Positions 27,025 to 36,156 of a stretch of DNA of 64,000 bases are shown piece by piece. This DNA comes from Paramesorhizobium deserti. Its GTDB lineage: Bacteria > Pseudomonadota > Alphaproteobacteria > Rhizobiales > Rhizobiaceae. The stretch lies in NCBI RefSeq assembly GCF_001558695.1, contig NZ_LNTU01000001.1:1178001-1242000 (forward strand), given 5' to 3'. The notes under the pieces are model-generated. The model did not search any database. It was not told the DNA's origin and worked only from the letters and a program-made list of their open reading frames with translations. The number at the start of each line of letters is the position of its first letter. Position 1 is the stretch's first letter. The position numbers and the translations under genes are program-made.

Positions 27025-30000
27025 TCACGAGTGCGCGAGGCTTTCAAGGCTGGCAACGGCCTTGTCCATAGCCTCGGCGGGGATGGACACGACGTGCGGC
27101 CCCTCGGTGAAGAGCAGCGCCGCCTCGACCGCCAGGTCCGGATAGAGCGGGCGGAGAAGCGCGCGATAGAGGGCAAGCTGGGCGATATACTGGCTGGGAA
27201 CCGCAGCCATTTCACGCGGAGGCGGGCGATTCGTCTTGTAATCGATGATCGTCACGCGGCCATTTTCGACGGCGAGACGGTCGATCTTGCCGGATACCGC
27301 ATGCTCCCTGCCGCCGAGCCGCAAGGTGCCCATGATTTCTACCTCGGCGCGCGAGCCCTTGCCGAAAACGGCTGCAAAACGCGAATCGTCTAGGAGGGCG
27401 AAAACGGATGCAAGCGCCCTCTCCCGTTCCGCTTCCGGCCAATCGCCGGCGGCGTGCACGAGATAGCGCTCGGCCACCGCCTGCCGCTCTTCCACGGCCA
27501 GATCGGGCAGGCGCTGCAGAAGCGCATGGATGATCGTCCCGCGCCGGATGGCGAAGCCGGGGGCGGAATCATCCGGCGTCAGCACGGGCGAGCCCGGTCC
27601 CACCGGCATTTCATCATCGGCCTCGATCAGCACCGATGCGCCAGATGGCGAGAGCGGGCGCGGCAGGCCGGGCTCGCGCGGCATGGCGCGACGGTAGCTT
27701 TCTGGCAGCGGCTCGGGGCGCGGACCGGCCGTCTCGTCCCTCGCGGTAACGACAATCTCCCCCGGCACGGTCTTGCGATAGCGCCGCGCCACCACGCCCT
27801 CGACCGGATGCTCGATATTCTCGCATTTCTCGGCCAGGGCATCGACGACCAGCTTGTGCCAAGTCTCGCCGCCGTCGCGCACGCCGCGATAACCGCAAAT
27901 GATCAAACGATCCTCCGCCCGCGTCATGCCAACATAGAGCAGACGGCGATATTCCTCTTCGGAGCGGCGCTTCAATTCGGCGATGCGGGCAGCGGTGAAG
28001 GCGGTCTCATAGCCGCCGTTGGGCTGCCAGACGAAGCCCTTGCCTTCGAAGCCGTCAGGCTCTTTCAGATCAAATGGGATGAGCTTGGGCGCGCGATTGG
28101 CGATCCAGGCCGCACTTCCGGGATCGACGAGGAAGACCACCGGCGCTTCCAGCCCCTTGGCGGCGTGCACCGTCATGATGCGCACCTCGTCGCGGTTCTG
28201 GTCGAGCTCGCGCTTGATCTCAGGCGTCGCCGCATCGAGCGTTTCAAGGAAAGCCTGAAGGCCGGGAAGGCCGGTCCGCTCCGCGGCCAGCGCATAGTTC
28301 TGGAATTCGTCGATGACGTCGCCGGCCTCCGGCCCGAGCCGGGCGAGAAGCTTGCGCCGCGCGCCGTCGGCACCGAGAATGCGGGCATAGAACTCGAACA
28401 CCGGCATGGTATCGGCCTGGCCGCGCCAGCGCCGCAGGGTCTCGTGGATTGCGGCCAGCTCCGGATTTCCCTCGGCCTCCTCACCTATCCGCTCGAACAG
28501 CGTCTGCGCCTTCCCCCTGGGATGGGCGAGTGCGAAAAGCCCCTCATCGTCCCAGCCGAAAAGCGGGCTTTTCAGAAGGGCAGCGAGCGAGAGATCGTCC
28601 GCCGGCTGCAGCACGAAACGGCCGAGCGCCATCAGATCCTTGATGGCGATGTGATCGGTCAGTTTCAGCCGGTCGGCGCCGGCAACCGGCACGCCGAGAT
28701 TCTTCAGCGCCCGCGACAAGGCCGGCATGAACTGGTCGCGTTTTCTCACCAGCACCATGATATCACGCGGTTCCAGATTGCGTTGCTGGCCGGGGATCGT
28801 CTCGCCCCTGTCGAGCCACAGCCTGATGCTGGCGGCGATCTGCTCGGCCAGCCTAACGGCGGGGGCGGCGAGATGATCGACAGGGACGCGCCAGTCCTCC
28901 GGCTCTTCGACCACTTGCGGCGTCAGCATGTCCCATATCTCGACCTCGCCCGGCGCGTCGCGGCGGATCGCATCATGCTGCGTCGGCCCCGGTTCAAGGC
29001 CGAGGCCGCGATAGGCCTCCGGCCGCTCGAAAACGAGATCGACAGCGGAAAGTACATCGGGGGTGGAGCGGAAGGAGAAATTGAGCCTGACATCGCTGAA
29101 TGTCAGCTCCGCCTCTTCCGCTTTCCTCCTCACCATCTTGCCCGAGGCGGCGAAATCCTCCGGCACCGCGCCCTGGAAGGAATAGATCGACTGCTTCTCG
29201 TCGCCCACGGCGAAAAGCGTGCGCCTGATGGCGCGCTGACCACTGCCGGCGAAGAACTCGGCCGAGAGCATGCGGATGACCTGCCATTGTTCGGGGCTGG
29301 TATCCTGCGCTTCGTCGACCAGGATGTGGTCGATGCCGCGGTCGAGCTTGTATTGCACCCAGTGTCCCGCCCCCTCGCGCGCCAGAAGCGAGACGGTGCG
29401 GTTGATCAGATCATCAAAATCGAGCAAGCCCCGGCTGCGCTTCATCGCCTGATAGCGCCCGAGCAGATCATCGATCAGCACGAAGGCGGAGAGGTTCAAG
29501 CGGATCAGGCGCAGTTGCTTCAACCGGTCGAGCGCCTGATAGACGCGGGTCGCCGCCTGATCGAAATTCTCCTCGAAATCGGGCAGCACCGCTGCCACGG
29601 ATTTCGAGCCGACATAATTGCCGGCCTTCGGCTCGCCGGTCGATGATTTCAGGAAGGCAAGACGCAGAATGGCTTCGCGATCAAGCACCGTCGAAGCCTT
29701 CCGCATCTCGCGCAATTGCAGGGCGAGATCCTGCGCACGCGAGGCGCCCTTCGGGATGGCAAGGAGCCGGTCCAGCACCGCATCAGGAAATTCCGGCAGC
29801 GGCCAGACCTCAGCCAGAATATCCTCCTCCCGCTCATCGCCGGAAAATCCGAAAGCCCCATAGAAGAGGGGCTTGCGGCTTTCATTGCCGCCGATCTCGC
29901 GGATGAAACGCTGCAGCGGATGGCGGCACTTGATCGCCTCATCGAGCAGCGTCTGCAGGCCCATTTCGCCGGCGGCGCTCAGCACATCGTCGAACGCCCT

Positions 30001-30540
30001 GGCAAGTTCGGGGTGAGCGTCGGCATGGGCCCTCTCCAGCAATTGCCGCCTAGCCTCACCGACCAGCGCGACCTGCATCAGATCATCCATCAGCTCGAAA
30101 TGGCCAGCGATATTCGCCTCCAGCGGAAACTGGTGCAGGATCGCCTCGCAGAAGGCGTGGATGGTCTGGATCTTGAGGCCGCCAGGGGTTTCCAGCGCGC
30201 GGGCGAAGAGCCGGCGGGCCGTGCCAAGACGGGCAGCACCCGGACGGCGGCCTTCGACCTTTTCCAGCCTTTCGGCTAGCGCCTCGTCGGGCAGGATCGC
30301 CCATTCGGAGAGGCGGGCGAAAACGCGGTTCTGCATGACCGCCGCCGCCGCCTTGGTATAGGTGAGGCAGAGGATTTTCGACGGGTCGGTGCCTTCGAGC
30401 AGCAGACGGATGACGCGCTCGGTCAAGACATGGGTCTTGCCCGACCCGGCATTGGCCGACACCCAGACAGAATCATGCGGATTCGCGGCACGGGCCTGGG
30501 CGGCCAGCGTTTCCAGCGGGATGGGCGGGAGCTTCTTCAT
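27025..30540 (-). CDS. addA: double-strand break repair helicase-nuclease AddA
   Basis: A 1171-aa UvrD-family helicase with a C-terminal nuclease; with AddB it resects broken ends for RecA loading. Walker A is [15 protein letters not shown] near residue 28, Walker [15 protein letters not shown] near residue 395, motif with [13 protein letters not shown] near 430, and late helicase motif [15 protein letters not shown] near residue 790. The RecB-type nuclease is seen as SGKIDRLA then [11 protein letters not shown], then QLALYRALL, near residues 1080-1150. The start overlaps the addB stop by 4 bp. Confidence 0.94.
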   Translation of the reverse strand: MKKLPPIPLETLAAQARAANPHDSVWVSANAGSGKTHVLTERVIRLLLEGTDPSKILCLTYTKAAAAVMQNRVFARLSEWAILPDEALAERLEKVEGRRPGAARLGTARRLFARALETPGGLKIQTIHAFCEAILHQFPLEANIAGHFELMDDLMQVALVGEARRQLLERAHADAHPELARAFDDVLSAAGEMGLQTLLDEAIKCRHPLQRFIREIGGNESRKPLFYGAFGFSGDEREEDILAEVWPLPEFPDAVLDRLLAIPKGASRAQDLALQLREMRKASTVLDREAILRLAFLKSSTGEPKAGNYVGSKSVAAVLPDFEENFDQAATRVYQALDRLKQLRLIRLNLSAFVLIDDLLGRYQAMKRSRGLLDFDDLINRTVSLLAREGAGHWVQYKLDRGIDHILVDEAQDTSPEQWQVIRMLSAEFFAGSGQRAIRRTLFAVGDEKQSIYSFQGAVPEDFAASGKMVRRKAEEAELTFSDVRLNFSFRSTPDVLSAVDLVFERPEAYRGLGLEPGPTQHDAIRRDAPGEVEIWDMLTPQVVEEPEDWRVPVDHLAAPAVRLAEQIAASIRLWLDRGETIPGQQRNLEPRDIMVLVRKRDQFMPALSRALKNLGVPVAGADRLKLTDHIAIKDLMALGRFVLQPADDLSLAALLKSPLFGWDDEGLFALAHPRGKAQTLFERIGEEAEGNPELAAIHETLRRWRGQADTMPVFEFYARILGADGARRKLLARLGPEAGDVIDEFQNYALAAERTGLPGLQAFLETLDAATPEIKRELDQNRDEVRIMTVHAAKGLEAPVVFLVDPGSAAWIANRAPKLIPFDLKEPDGFEGKGFVWQPNGGYETAFTAARIAELKRRSEEEYRRLLYVGMTRAEDRLIICGYRGVRDGGETWHKLVVDALAEKCENIEHPVEGVVARRYRKTVPGEIVVTARDETAGPRPEPLPESYRRAMPREPGLPRPLSPSGASVLIEADDEMPVGPGSPVLTPDDSAPGFAIRRGTIIHALLQRLPDLAVEERQAVAERYLVHAAGDWPEAERERALASVFALLDDSRFAAVFGKGSRAEVEIMGTLRLGGREHAVSGKIDRLAVENGRVTIIDYKTNRPPPREMAAVPSQYIAQLALYRALLRPLYPDLAVEAALLFTEGPHVVSIPAEAMDKAVASLESLAHS

Positions 30541-33500
30541 TCGCCGCCCTCCCCGTTGCCATTACCGCCGCCCGCCGACCATTCAAGCACGCGGGCGAGA
30601 TGGTCGTAATCGCCGGTCAGGTCAGTCTCGCGGAAAGGCAGCGCGCGGGAGAGATAGCCCTTCTCGGGCCTGGCATATTCGGCGAGCAGTTCGCCCAGCC
30701 GCCGCCAGGCTTCCTCGCCGATCTCCGGCGCGGATTTGAAGCTTTTCCCCCTATCCAAAGACAGGATCGATTCAGGCACCACTTCGCCATTGCCGCGAAG
30801 ACGAACATAAAGCAAGTTCGATGCCTCAGCGCTGCCCACATCGCCGAAGGCGCCACGCACTAGAAGCGCTGCCTCAAGCGCCAGCTGCGGAGAGAGCAGG
30901 ACATGCGCCTGCCGCCGCGAGGGGGTGGAGCCGGTCTTGTAATCGATGATCTCGGCGGTGCCATCGCGCATGAGATCGACCCGGTCGGCGCGGCCGGAAA
31001 GGGTGACGCCCTGGCCATCCACCTCCAGCGCCCGCGCTGCGATCTCGGCGTGACGGGCGGCAACGTCTCGCGCGCGCTCCCGCTCCCAGCGAAGAAATTC
31101 CGGCACAAGTGCTGCAAAGCGCGGCCACCAGACAGCCTCGATCTCGACCGGCAGGGCGGCGGCCTCGAAGAAGCGGCGGCCGAGATCGAACAAGGCGGCC
31201 TCGGCCCCCTGCCCCATGGGGTCGATGTCCGCTTGCGTGAACGCACCCAGAATATCGTGGAACAGCGTGCCGCGCTCGGCCGCCGCCGGATCGCGGATCA
31301 GCGGCTCCAGTGGGCGCAGGCGCAGTATCTTCTTGGCGAAGATGGCATAGGGGTCGCGCCTGAGCGTTTCGATTTCCGTGACCGAGAAATGTTTGGGCCT
31401 TGCCTCGACGGGCGCCGCCGGCTCCGGCCGCTTGACGAAGGGCACGTCGGGTGCGGCATCGAGCTCGCGCGCCCAATGGAGATAGCGGGCGCCCCTCGCT
31501 CGCATAGCTCCGGTTTCATCGCCGCCCAGCACCGTCTCCAGCCGCTGCAGCCAGCGCGACGGCACGGTGGGCGCATTGGCGGAGCGCTGGGCGCGGGTGA
31601 GCACCACGCGATCCATGCCCAGCGCCATCTGGAAATCATGGGCGGCAAGGCCGGTGCGCCGCTCCGGCGGCTCCAGCGCAAGCGCCGCCTTCATCGGGCG
31701 CGACATGAAGGGATCGTTGCGGGTCTTGCCGGGCCAGGTGCCCTCGTTCAGCCCGCCGATGACAATGGTGTCGACCGTCTGCAGGCGGGCCTCCAGCGCG
31801 CCCCAGATGAAGAGACGGGGATGGCCGCCGGGACGCGGCTTGACCGTCTCGCCCGAAATCAGCGCGTCGGCAATGGCCGGCCATTCCCTCATATCGAAAT
31901 CGAGGCCCGAATCCGCGGCAACCAGATTGCGCAGGAAGGAGGCGAGCTTCTCGCCCGCCTCGCCCTCGTAAAGCCTGGCGACGCTGCCCTTTTCATCCCG
32001 CGCCAGATTTTCCAGCGCCTCCACGCTGGCGCGGATGACCGTCGCCATGTCCACCGGCTCCTCGACGCCCGCCATACGGGCAAGCGGCGCGACGGCTTCC
32101 GAAAGCGCCACGCAGAGGGCGTGGGCCTCGTCGAGCATGGCCGGGCTGACGGTCTCGTGCCAGGCGACGGGCCGGGAAAGCGCGGCGCTTTCGGCAACCC
32201 GCCGGTCGAAGAAGGAGGACAGGTCGATGATCGACGCCCTGCCCGTGCCGCCGCGGAAAGCGACGAGCTCCAGCGTTTCGGCGGCGCGGCGGATCTGGGC
32301 ACGTTCCCTTCCGACGCAGGTAAGCGGGTGTTTTGCCAGCGCCAGCAGCGCCACGGGATCGCCGGGGTTGAAGACCGTTTCCAGCAATAGACGGAGCAGC
32401 GTCGCCGGCTCGGTATCGCGCAGCGCCCGCCCGCCGGAATCATCCGCCTCGATGCCGAAGCGGGCGAGTTCCACCGAGACGCGCCGGGCAAGATCGCGGT
32501 CCGCCGTGATCAGCGCCGCCGTGTGGCCAGAATTCTCGATCGCATGGCGTAGCGCCAATCCAACCGCCAGCGCCTCCTCGCGCTCACTCGCCGCCTCGAT
32601 CAAGGCAACGTCGCGCATGGCGGCGGCGCTCAACCCCGGGTCGAGCGTGAGAACGCCCCAGGCATCCGTCGTCTCGGCTGGCCGAAGCGCCTCGCTGACG
32701 ATGCGCTCGCGCATGCGCTTTTCCTGCGGAAGCGTACCCAGATGGATAACATCCTCCCTGAGGCCTCCGACATGGGCGACGAGCTTGCGCAGGCCGAATT
32801 GCGGATGGCCGAAGGTGGAGGGATTGGCCTCCACCTCATCCAGTATCTTCCAGGCGGCGGGATCGAGATCGCGGTCGAGGCCCGGCAGCACCACCGCGCC
32901 ATCGGGTAGGCCCGATATGACGGAGATCAGCTCGGCCGTCGCGGGGATGGAGCCGGTGGAGCCGGCGGCGATGACGGGCCCCGCCGGCGGATTGCGGCGC
33001 AGGCGTTCCGCTTCGAGGGCGATCAGCCGGTTGCGGTGAGCAGAGGGATTGGAACGCTGCCGCTCCGAGAGAATATCCGGCCAGAGGCGGGTAACGATAT
33101 CGAGGAAGCCGAGCGTCACGCGCCACCAGTCGGCGAGCTCGTCCGGCGTGATGGCGGCAAGCTCGGTCCAGCTCGCGCCCTCCGTCTCGACCTGGTCCAT
33201 CAGATCGGCCAGATCCCGGGCGAGCCAGATAGCATCGGCCGTCGTGGCGGGGATCGCCACATCCTCATTGCCGAAAAGCGCGCGAACATGAGCCGGCAAA
33301 CTTTCCCGCCAGGGCCGTACCAGCCGCGCCAGCAGCAGAAGCCGCTCGGCGCCGCCGATCGCCGGGGCAAGGTCGAGGAAACCGCTGGCATCGGCATCGA
33401 AGATCGCCGCATCTTCGTCGACATCGCCGAGTGGGCGGATGGTCGGCAGGATCGCCGATTTAGCCGGATTCATTTCGACCAGAAGCGAGCGCAAAGTGCG

Positions 33501-33671
33501 GGCGGCGCGGCGGGTCGGCACGTAAATGGTGGCTGAGGCGAGCGCCAGCGGATCGTCCGTCCTGCCGGGAAAGCCTGGAACAAGCGTGCCGTCGAGGAGC
33601 GAGCGGACCAGTGTGGGCAGGAACGGCGTTCCCGGCGCGATGGAGTAGAGGCGTAGCAGGCGTCTCGCCAT
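30537..33671 (-). CDS. addB: double-strand break repair protein AddB
   Basis: A 1044-aa AddB, the partner of AddA: an inactivated helicase-like body with its own nuclease. The C-terminal nuclease is seen as GRADRVDLMRDG then IIDYKTGSTPS and QLALEAALL near residues 905-960. No Walker A motif of active-helicase quality is visible. I see only two cysteines and none after the nuclease, so the iron-sulphur clamp of Bacillus AddB is not evident. The ATG at 33671 overlaps the upstream stop (TGATG); a longer in-frame reading to 33737 is unlikely. Confidence 0.9.
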   Translation of the reverse strand: MARRLLRLYSIAPGTPFLPTLVRSLLDGTLVPGFPGRTDDPLALASATIYVPTRRAARTLRSLLVEMNPAKSAILPTIRPLGDVDEDAAIFDADASGFLDLAPAIGGAERLLLLARLVRPWRESLPAHVRALFGNEDVAIPATTADAIWLARDLADLMDQVETEGASWTELAAITPDELADWWRVTLGFLDIVTRLWPDILSERQRSNPSAHRNRLIALEAERLRRNPPAGPVIAAGSTGSIPATAELISVISGLPDGAVVLPGLDRDLDPAAWKILDEVEANPSTFGHPQFGLRKLVAHVGGLREDVIHLGTLPQEKRMRERIVSEALRPAETTDAWGVLTLDPGLSAAAMRDVALIEAASEREEALAVGLALRHAIENSGHTAALITADRDLARRVSVELARFGIEADDSGGRALRDTEPATLLRLLLETVFNPGDPVALLALAKHPLTCVGRERAQIRRAAETLELVAFRGGTGRASIIDLSSFFDRRVAESAALSRPVAWHETVSPAMLDEAHALCVALSEAVAPLARMAGVEEPVDMATVIRASVEALENLARDEKGSVARLYEGEAGEKLASFLRNLVAADSGLDFDMREWPAIADALISGETVKPRPGGHPRLFIWGALEARLQTVDTIVIGGLNEGTWPGKTRNDPFMSRPMKAALALEPPERRTGLAAHDFQMALGMDRVVLTRAQRSANAPTVPSRWLQRLETVLGGDETGAMRARGARYLHWARELDAAPDVPFVKRPEPAAPVEARPKHFSVTEIETLRRDPYAIFAKKILRLRPLEPLIRDPAAAERGTLFHDILGAFTQADIDPMGQGAEAALFDLGRRFFEAAALPVEIEAVWWPRFAALVPEFLRWERERARDVAARHAEIAARALEVDGQGVTLSGRADRVDLMRDGTAEIIDYKTGSTPSRRQAHVLLSPQLALEAALLVRGAFGDVGSAEASNLLYVRLRGNGEVVPESILSLDRGKSFKSAPEIGEEAWRRLGELLAEYARPEKGYLSRALPFRETDLTGDYDHLARVLEWSAGGGNGNGEGGE

Positions 33672-34399
33672 CACACCTTTGCCGCCAGCACGGCCTCCGC
33701 TTCGCCGATCGCGTCGGGCGTGCCGACGGTGAGCCATTGGCCGTCCATCTGCATGCCATAGAGGCGGCCTTCCGCAATGGCGCGGTCGAAATAGCGGTTG
33801 AGCGATTCCGGCCCGCCGGTGGCCCCGGCGAAGATACGGGGATGGACGATGGCCGCGCCGGCATAGATGAAAGGTGCGCCGGCGACATCCCTGAACCGCG
33901 CAAGCCGCCCTTCCCCATCCATCACGAAATCGCCGCGTCCGGTGTGGCCAGTGGCTTGCTCCGGCGAAGCGACCATAAGGAGGATATCCATGCGGCTCTC
34001 ATCGAAGCTTGCGGCGAGACGGCGAAGGTTGGAGGTCGCGCCGTCGATCCAGAAGGTATCGGCGTTGAGGATGAAAAAGGGCTCGGAGCCCAGATGCGGC
34101 AAAGCTTTGACGATGCCGCCGGCGGAATCGAGCAATTCCGCGCGCTCGTCGGAGATGGCGATGCGCGGCGCGGCGCGGCGCTTGAGATGCGCCTCCATCT
34201 GTTCGGCCAGATAATGCACATTGACGACGGCCAGGGGCACGCCGGCCTCTTCCAGCGCATCGAGGCTCCAGTCGATCAGCGGTTTGCCGGCGACGGAGAC
34301 GAGCGGCTTCGGGATAGTGTCGGTGATCGGCCGCATACGCTTGCCCAGCCCCGCTGCCAGTACCATTGCCCTTTGCGGAATGGACGCGCCAGCCGTCAT
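33671..34399 (-). CDS. nucleotidyltransferase, MurU-like (sugar-1-phosphate NDP-transferase)
   Basis: A 242-aa nucleotidyltransferase. The N-terminal signature is AMVLAAGLGKRMRPITD then IPKPLV near residues 10-32, and a metal/sugar site NADTFWIDG near residue 110. Annotation pipelines often call it mannose-1-phosphate guanylyltransferase. It lies 26 bp after a gene with an AmgK-like kinase domain, and AmgK-MurU pairs recycle MurNAc to UDP-MurNAc in many Gram-negatives lacking MurQ. I therefore favour the MurU role (inference). Confidence 0.75.
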   Translation of the reverse strand: MTAGASIPQRAMVLAAGLGKRMRPITDTIPKPLVSVAGKPLIDWSLDALEEAGVPLAVVNVHYLAEQMEAHLKRRAAPRIAISDERAELLDSAGGIVKALPHLGSEPFFILNADTFWIDGATSNLRRLAASFDESRMDILLMVASPEQATGHTGRGDFVMDGEGRLARFRDVAGAPFIYAGAAIVHPRIFAGATGGPESLNRYFDRAIAEGRLYGMQMDGQWLTVGTPDAIGEAEAVLAAKV

Positions 34400-34425
34400 A
34401 TCACCCTCTTCAACCCGATTTCATT

Positions 34426-35949
34426 TCACGCATGCGCTGCCGCCTGATTCGGCGCACCCAGCAGGCCGTTCTCCTCATACCATATCCGTACGGGATGAAG
34501 CACGGGGTGAGCGAGCGAGCGCAGGAGATAGGCGCGGATGCGCGGCAGGTGCCTGAGATAATAGGGCTTGCCGTCGCGTTCGTTAAGCCTGATAAAGATG
34601 CCGAGGATCTTGGAATTGCGCTGCGCCGACATGATCGCATAGGCGGCGCGGAAATTCTCCGCGTCGAAAGCGCCGCCGATCCTGCGCCGCTCGTCGCAAT
34701 AGGCCTGGAAGAGACGGGCTTCCATCTCCGGCGGAATCGTCACCCGCGCGTCCTGCGCCAGCGAGGCCAGGTCGTAGGCCGCGGGGCCGATCATCGCATC
34801 CTGGAAATCGATGATCCCGATGCGGTCATTGCCTTGCGCCCAGCCGCGCCAGAGGATGTTGGGCGAATGGAAATCTCTCAGAACCAGGCTCTTTTCCGCA
34901 TCGCGCAGATACGCAAACACCGCGTCCCACGCCGCCTCGAAGGCGGTTTTGCTGCGCTCGCAAAGCGCTTGTCCCCTCATCCACGGCACATACCAGGCGC
35001 TAAGCAGTTCCGCCTCGATCATCATCGCATCGCGGTCGAATTCGGGGATGGTGTGGACGATGCCACCGGCGACCGGCGTCTCACGCGGCCAGTCCGTTGT
35101 GTGGATATGGGCGAGAAGCCGGGCGCAGACCTCGTAGCGCTCGGGGATGGACCCGCCCTGGCCGTCCAGCACGCCATCGGTTCCCATATGCTCGAGCAGC
35201 AGAAGGCCGTTTTCGAGATCTTCGGCAAGAATCTCGGGCGCGTGGAAGCCTCGCGCCTTAAGCAGCCGGTCCATGCCGACGAAGGCATGGACGTTCTCGG
35301 CCAGATGCGCGATCTGGCGATAGGGCCTGCCGTTCTTGACCGGCGGGTCATAGGGCATCGGCGGCGCGTTCATCAAGAGTTCGACGCCGTCCGGCCCGGT
35401 AACGGTTTCATAGCCGCGCGGGCTGGCGTCGCCCAGGAGGTAGCGGCGCTCCGTTTCCCCGCGCCCGCTCAGATCGAGGAAGCGCCTGATCGCCAGTGAC
35501 CGCGCCAGCCGCCTTTGCTGCTCGCCTTCGGCCTCGATGACGAGCTTTCGCCCCTCCCTCTCGTGAAGCAGCGTCACGGCGAAGGCCGGCGCCGGGAGAT
35601 AACCCTCCGCGTTCTCCGGCCATTCGACCAGCACGACGCCTTCCTCCAGCGCCTCATCGAGGCCGAGCTCGTCCAGCTCCTCGCCCGAGGACAGGCGGTA
35701 GAGATCGGCATGGGCGACGGGCAGGCGCAGATCAGGATAGGATTGCACCAGGGTGAAGGTCGGGCTTGGCACGTCGAGCGCAGGATTATTAGCCAGCGTA
35801 CGAATTATGGCGCGCGCCAGAGTGGACTTGCCTGCGCCAAGATCGCCGGAAAAGGTGACCAGATCGCCCCTGGCGAGAGCGAGGGCGAGGTCTTCGCCGA
35901 ACCGAATGGCCTCGTCTTCATTAGCCAGCGAAATTTTGAAGGTGTTCAT
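34426..35949 (-). CDS. tsaE: TsaE-phosphotransferase fusion (tRNA t6A ATPase plus AmgK-like sugar kinase)
   Basis: A 507-aa two-domain protein. Residues about 1-150 are TsaE, the ATPase of the t6A37 tRNA modification complex, with Walker A SGDLGAGKSTLARA near residue 36, PSPTFTLVQSYP near 68 and HADLYRL near 86. Residues about 165-490 are an aminoglycoside-phosphotransferase-like kinase with LRDFHSPNILW (catalytic loop, near 362) and IIDFQDAMIGPAAYDLASL (metal Asp, near 385). This kinase family includes AmgK, which phosphorylates MurNAc/GlcNAc at C1. The fusion is recurrent in Rhizobiales. The MurU-like gene follows directly. Confidence 0.88.
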   Translation of the reverse strand: MNTFKISLANEDEAIRFGEDLALALARGDLVTFSGDLGAGKSTLARAIIRTLANNPALDVPSPTFTLVQSYPDLRLPVAHADLYRLSSGEELDELGLDEALEEGVVLVEWPENAEGYLPAPAFAVTLLHEREGRKLVIEAEGEQQRRLARSLAIRRFLDLSGRGETERRYLLGDASPRGYETVTGPDGVELLMNAPPMPYDPPVKNGRPYRQIAHLAENVHAFVGMDRLLKARGFHAPEILAEDLENGLLLLEHMGTDGVLDGQGGSIPERYEVCARLLAHIHTTDWPRETPVAGGIVHTIPEFDRDAMMIEAELLSAWYVPWMRGQALCERSKTAFEAAWDAVFAYLRDAEKSLVLRDFHSPNILWRGWAQGNDRIGIIDFQDAMIGPAAYDLASLAQDARVTIPPEMEARLFQAYCDERRRIGGAFDAENFRAAYAIMSAQRNSKILGIFIRLNERDGKPYYLRHLPRIRAYLLRSLAHPVLHPVRIWYEENGLLGAPNQAAAHA

Positions 35950-36011
35950 CTAATTGCCGAGCTCAAGGCATTTTTGATTGGAAGCGCCAACGGCATAACG
36001 CCCTCTTCCAT

Positions 36012-36097
36012 CTCACCCTCCCTCACCGTCATCCTCGGGCTTGACCCGAGGATGACGATAAACGGGGAGGGAGATGCCCGGCAGGGCAGAGGGGGTG
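36012..36097. repeat. composite palindrome upstream of tsaE fusion
   Basis: A perfect 12-bp-arm hairpin (GTCATCCTCGGG, 36028-36039; CCCGAGGATGAC, 36045-36056) is followed by a single RIME-like half-arm (GGGAGATGCCCGGCAGGGCA, from 36070). It lies in the 207-bp gap between the DivL-like gene and the tsaE fusion and may act as a transcription barrier on either strand. Confidence 0.65.
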
Positions 36098-36156
36098 CAT
36101 GGTGCCTGCATCTCCATGTTAACGAACCGAACACTCCGCTGCACTAGTCAACTACC

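Noticed and set aside
27454-29646. 730-codon open frame on the plus strand opposite addA
   Set aside because: It is a high-GC shadow of AddA, which has all helicase and nuclease motifs. The antisense product is rich in Arg, His, Gln and Gly with no family pattern.
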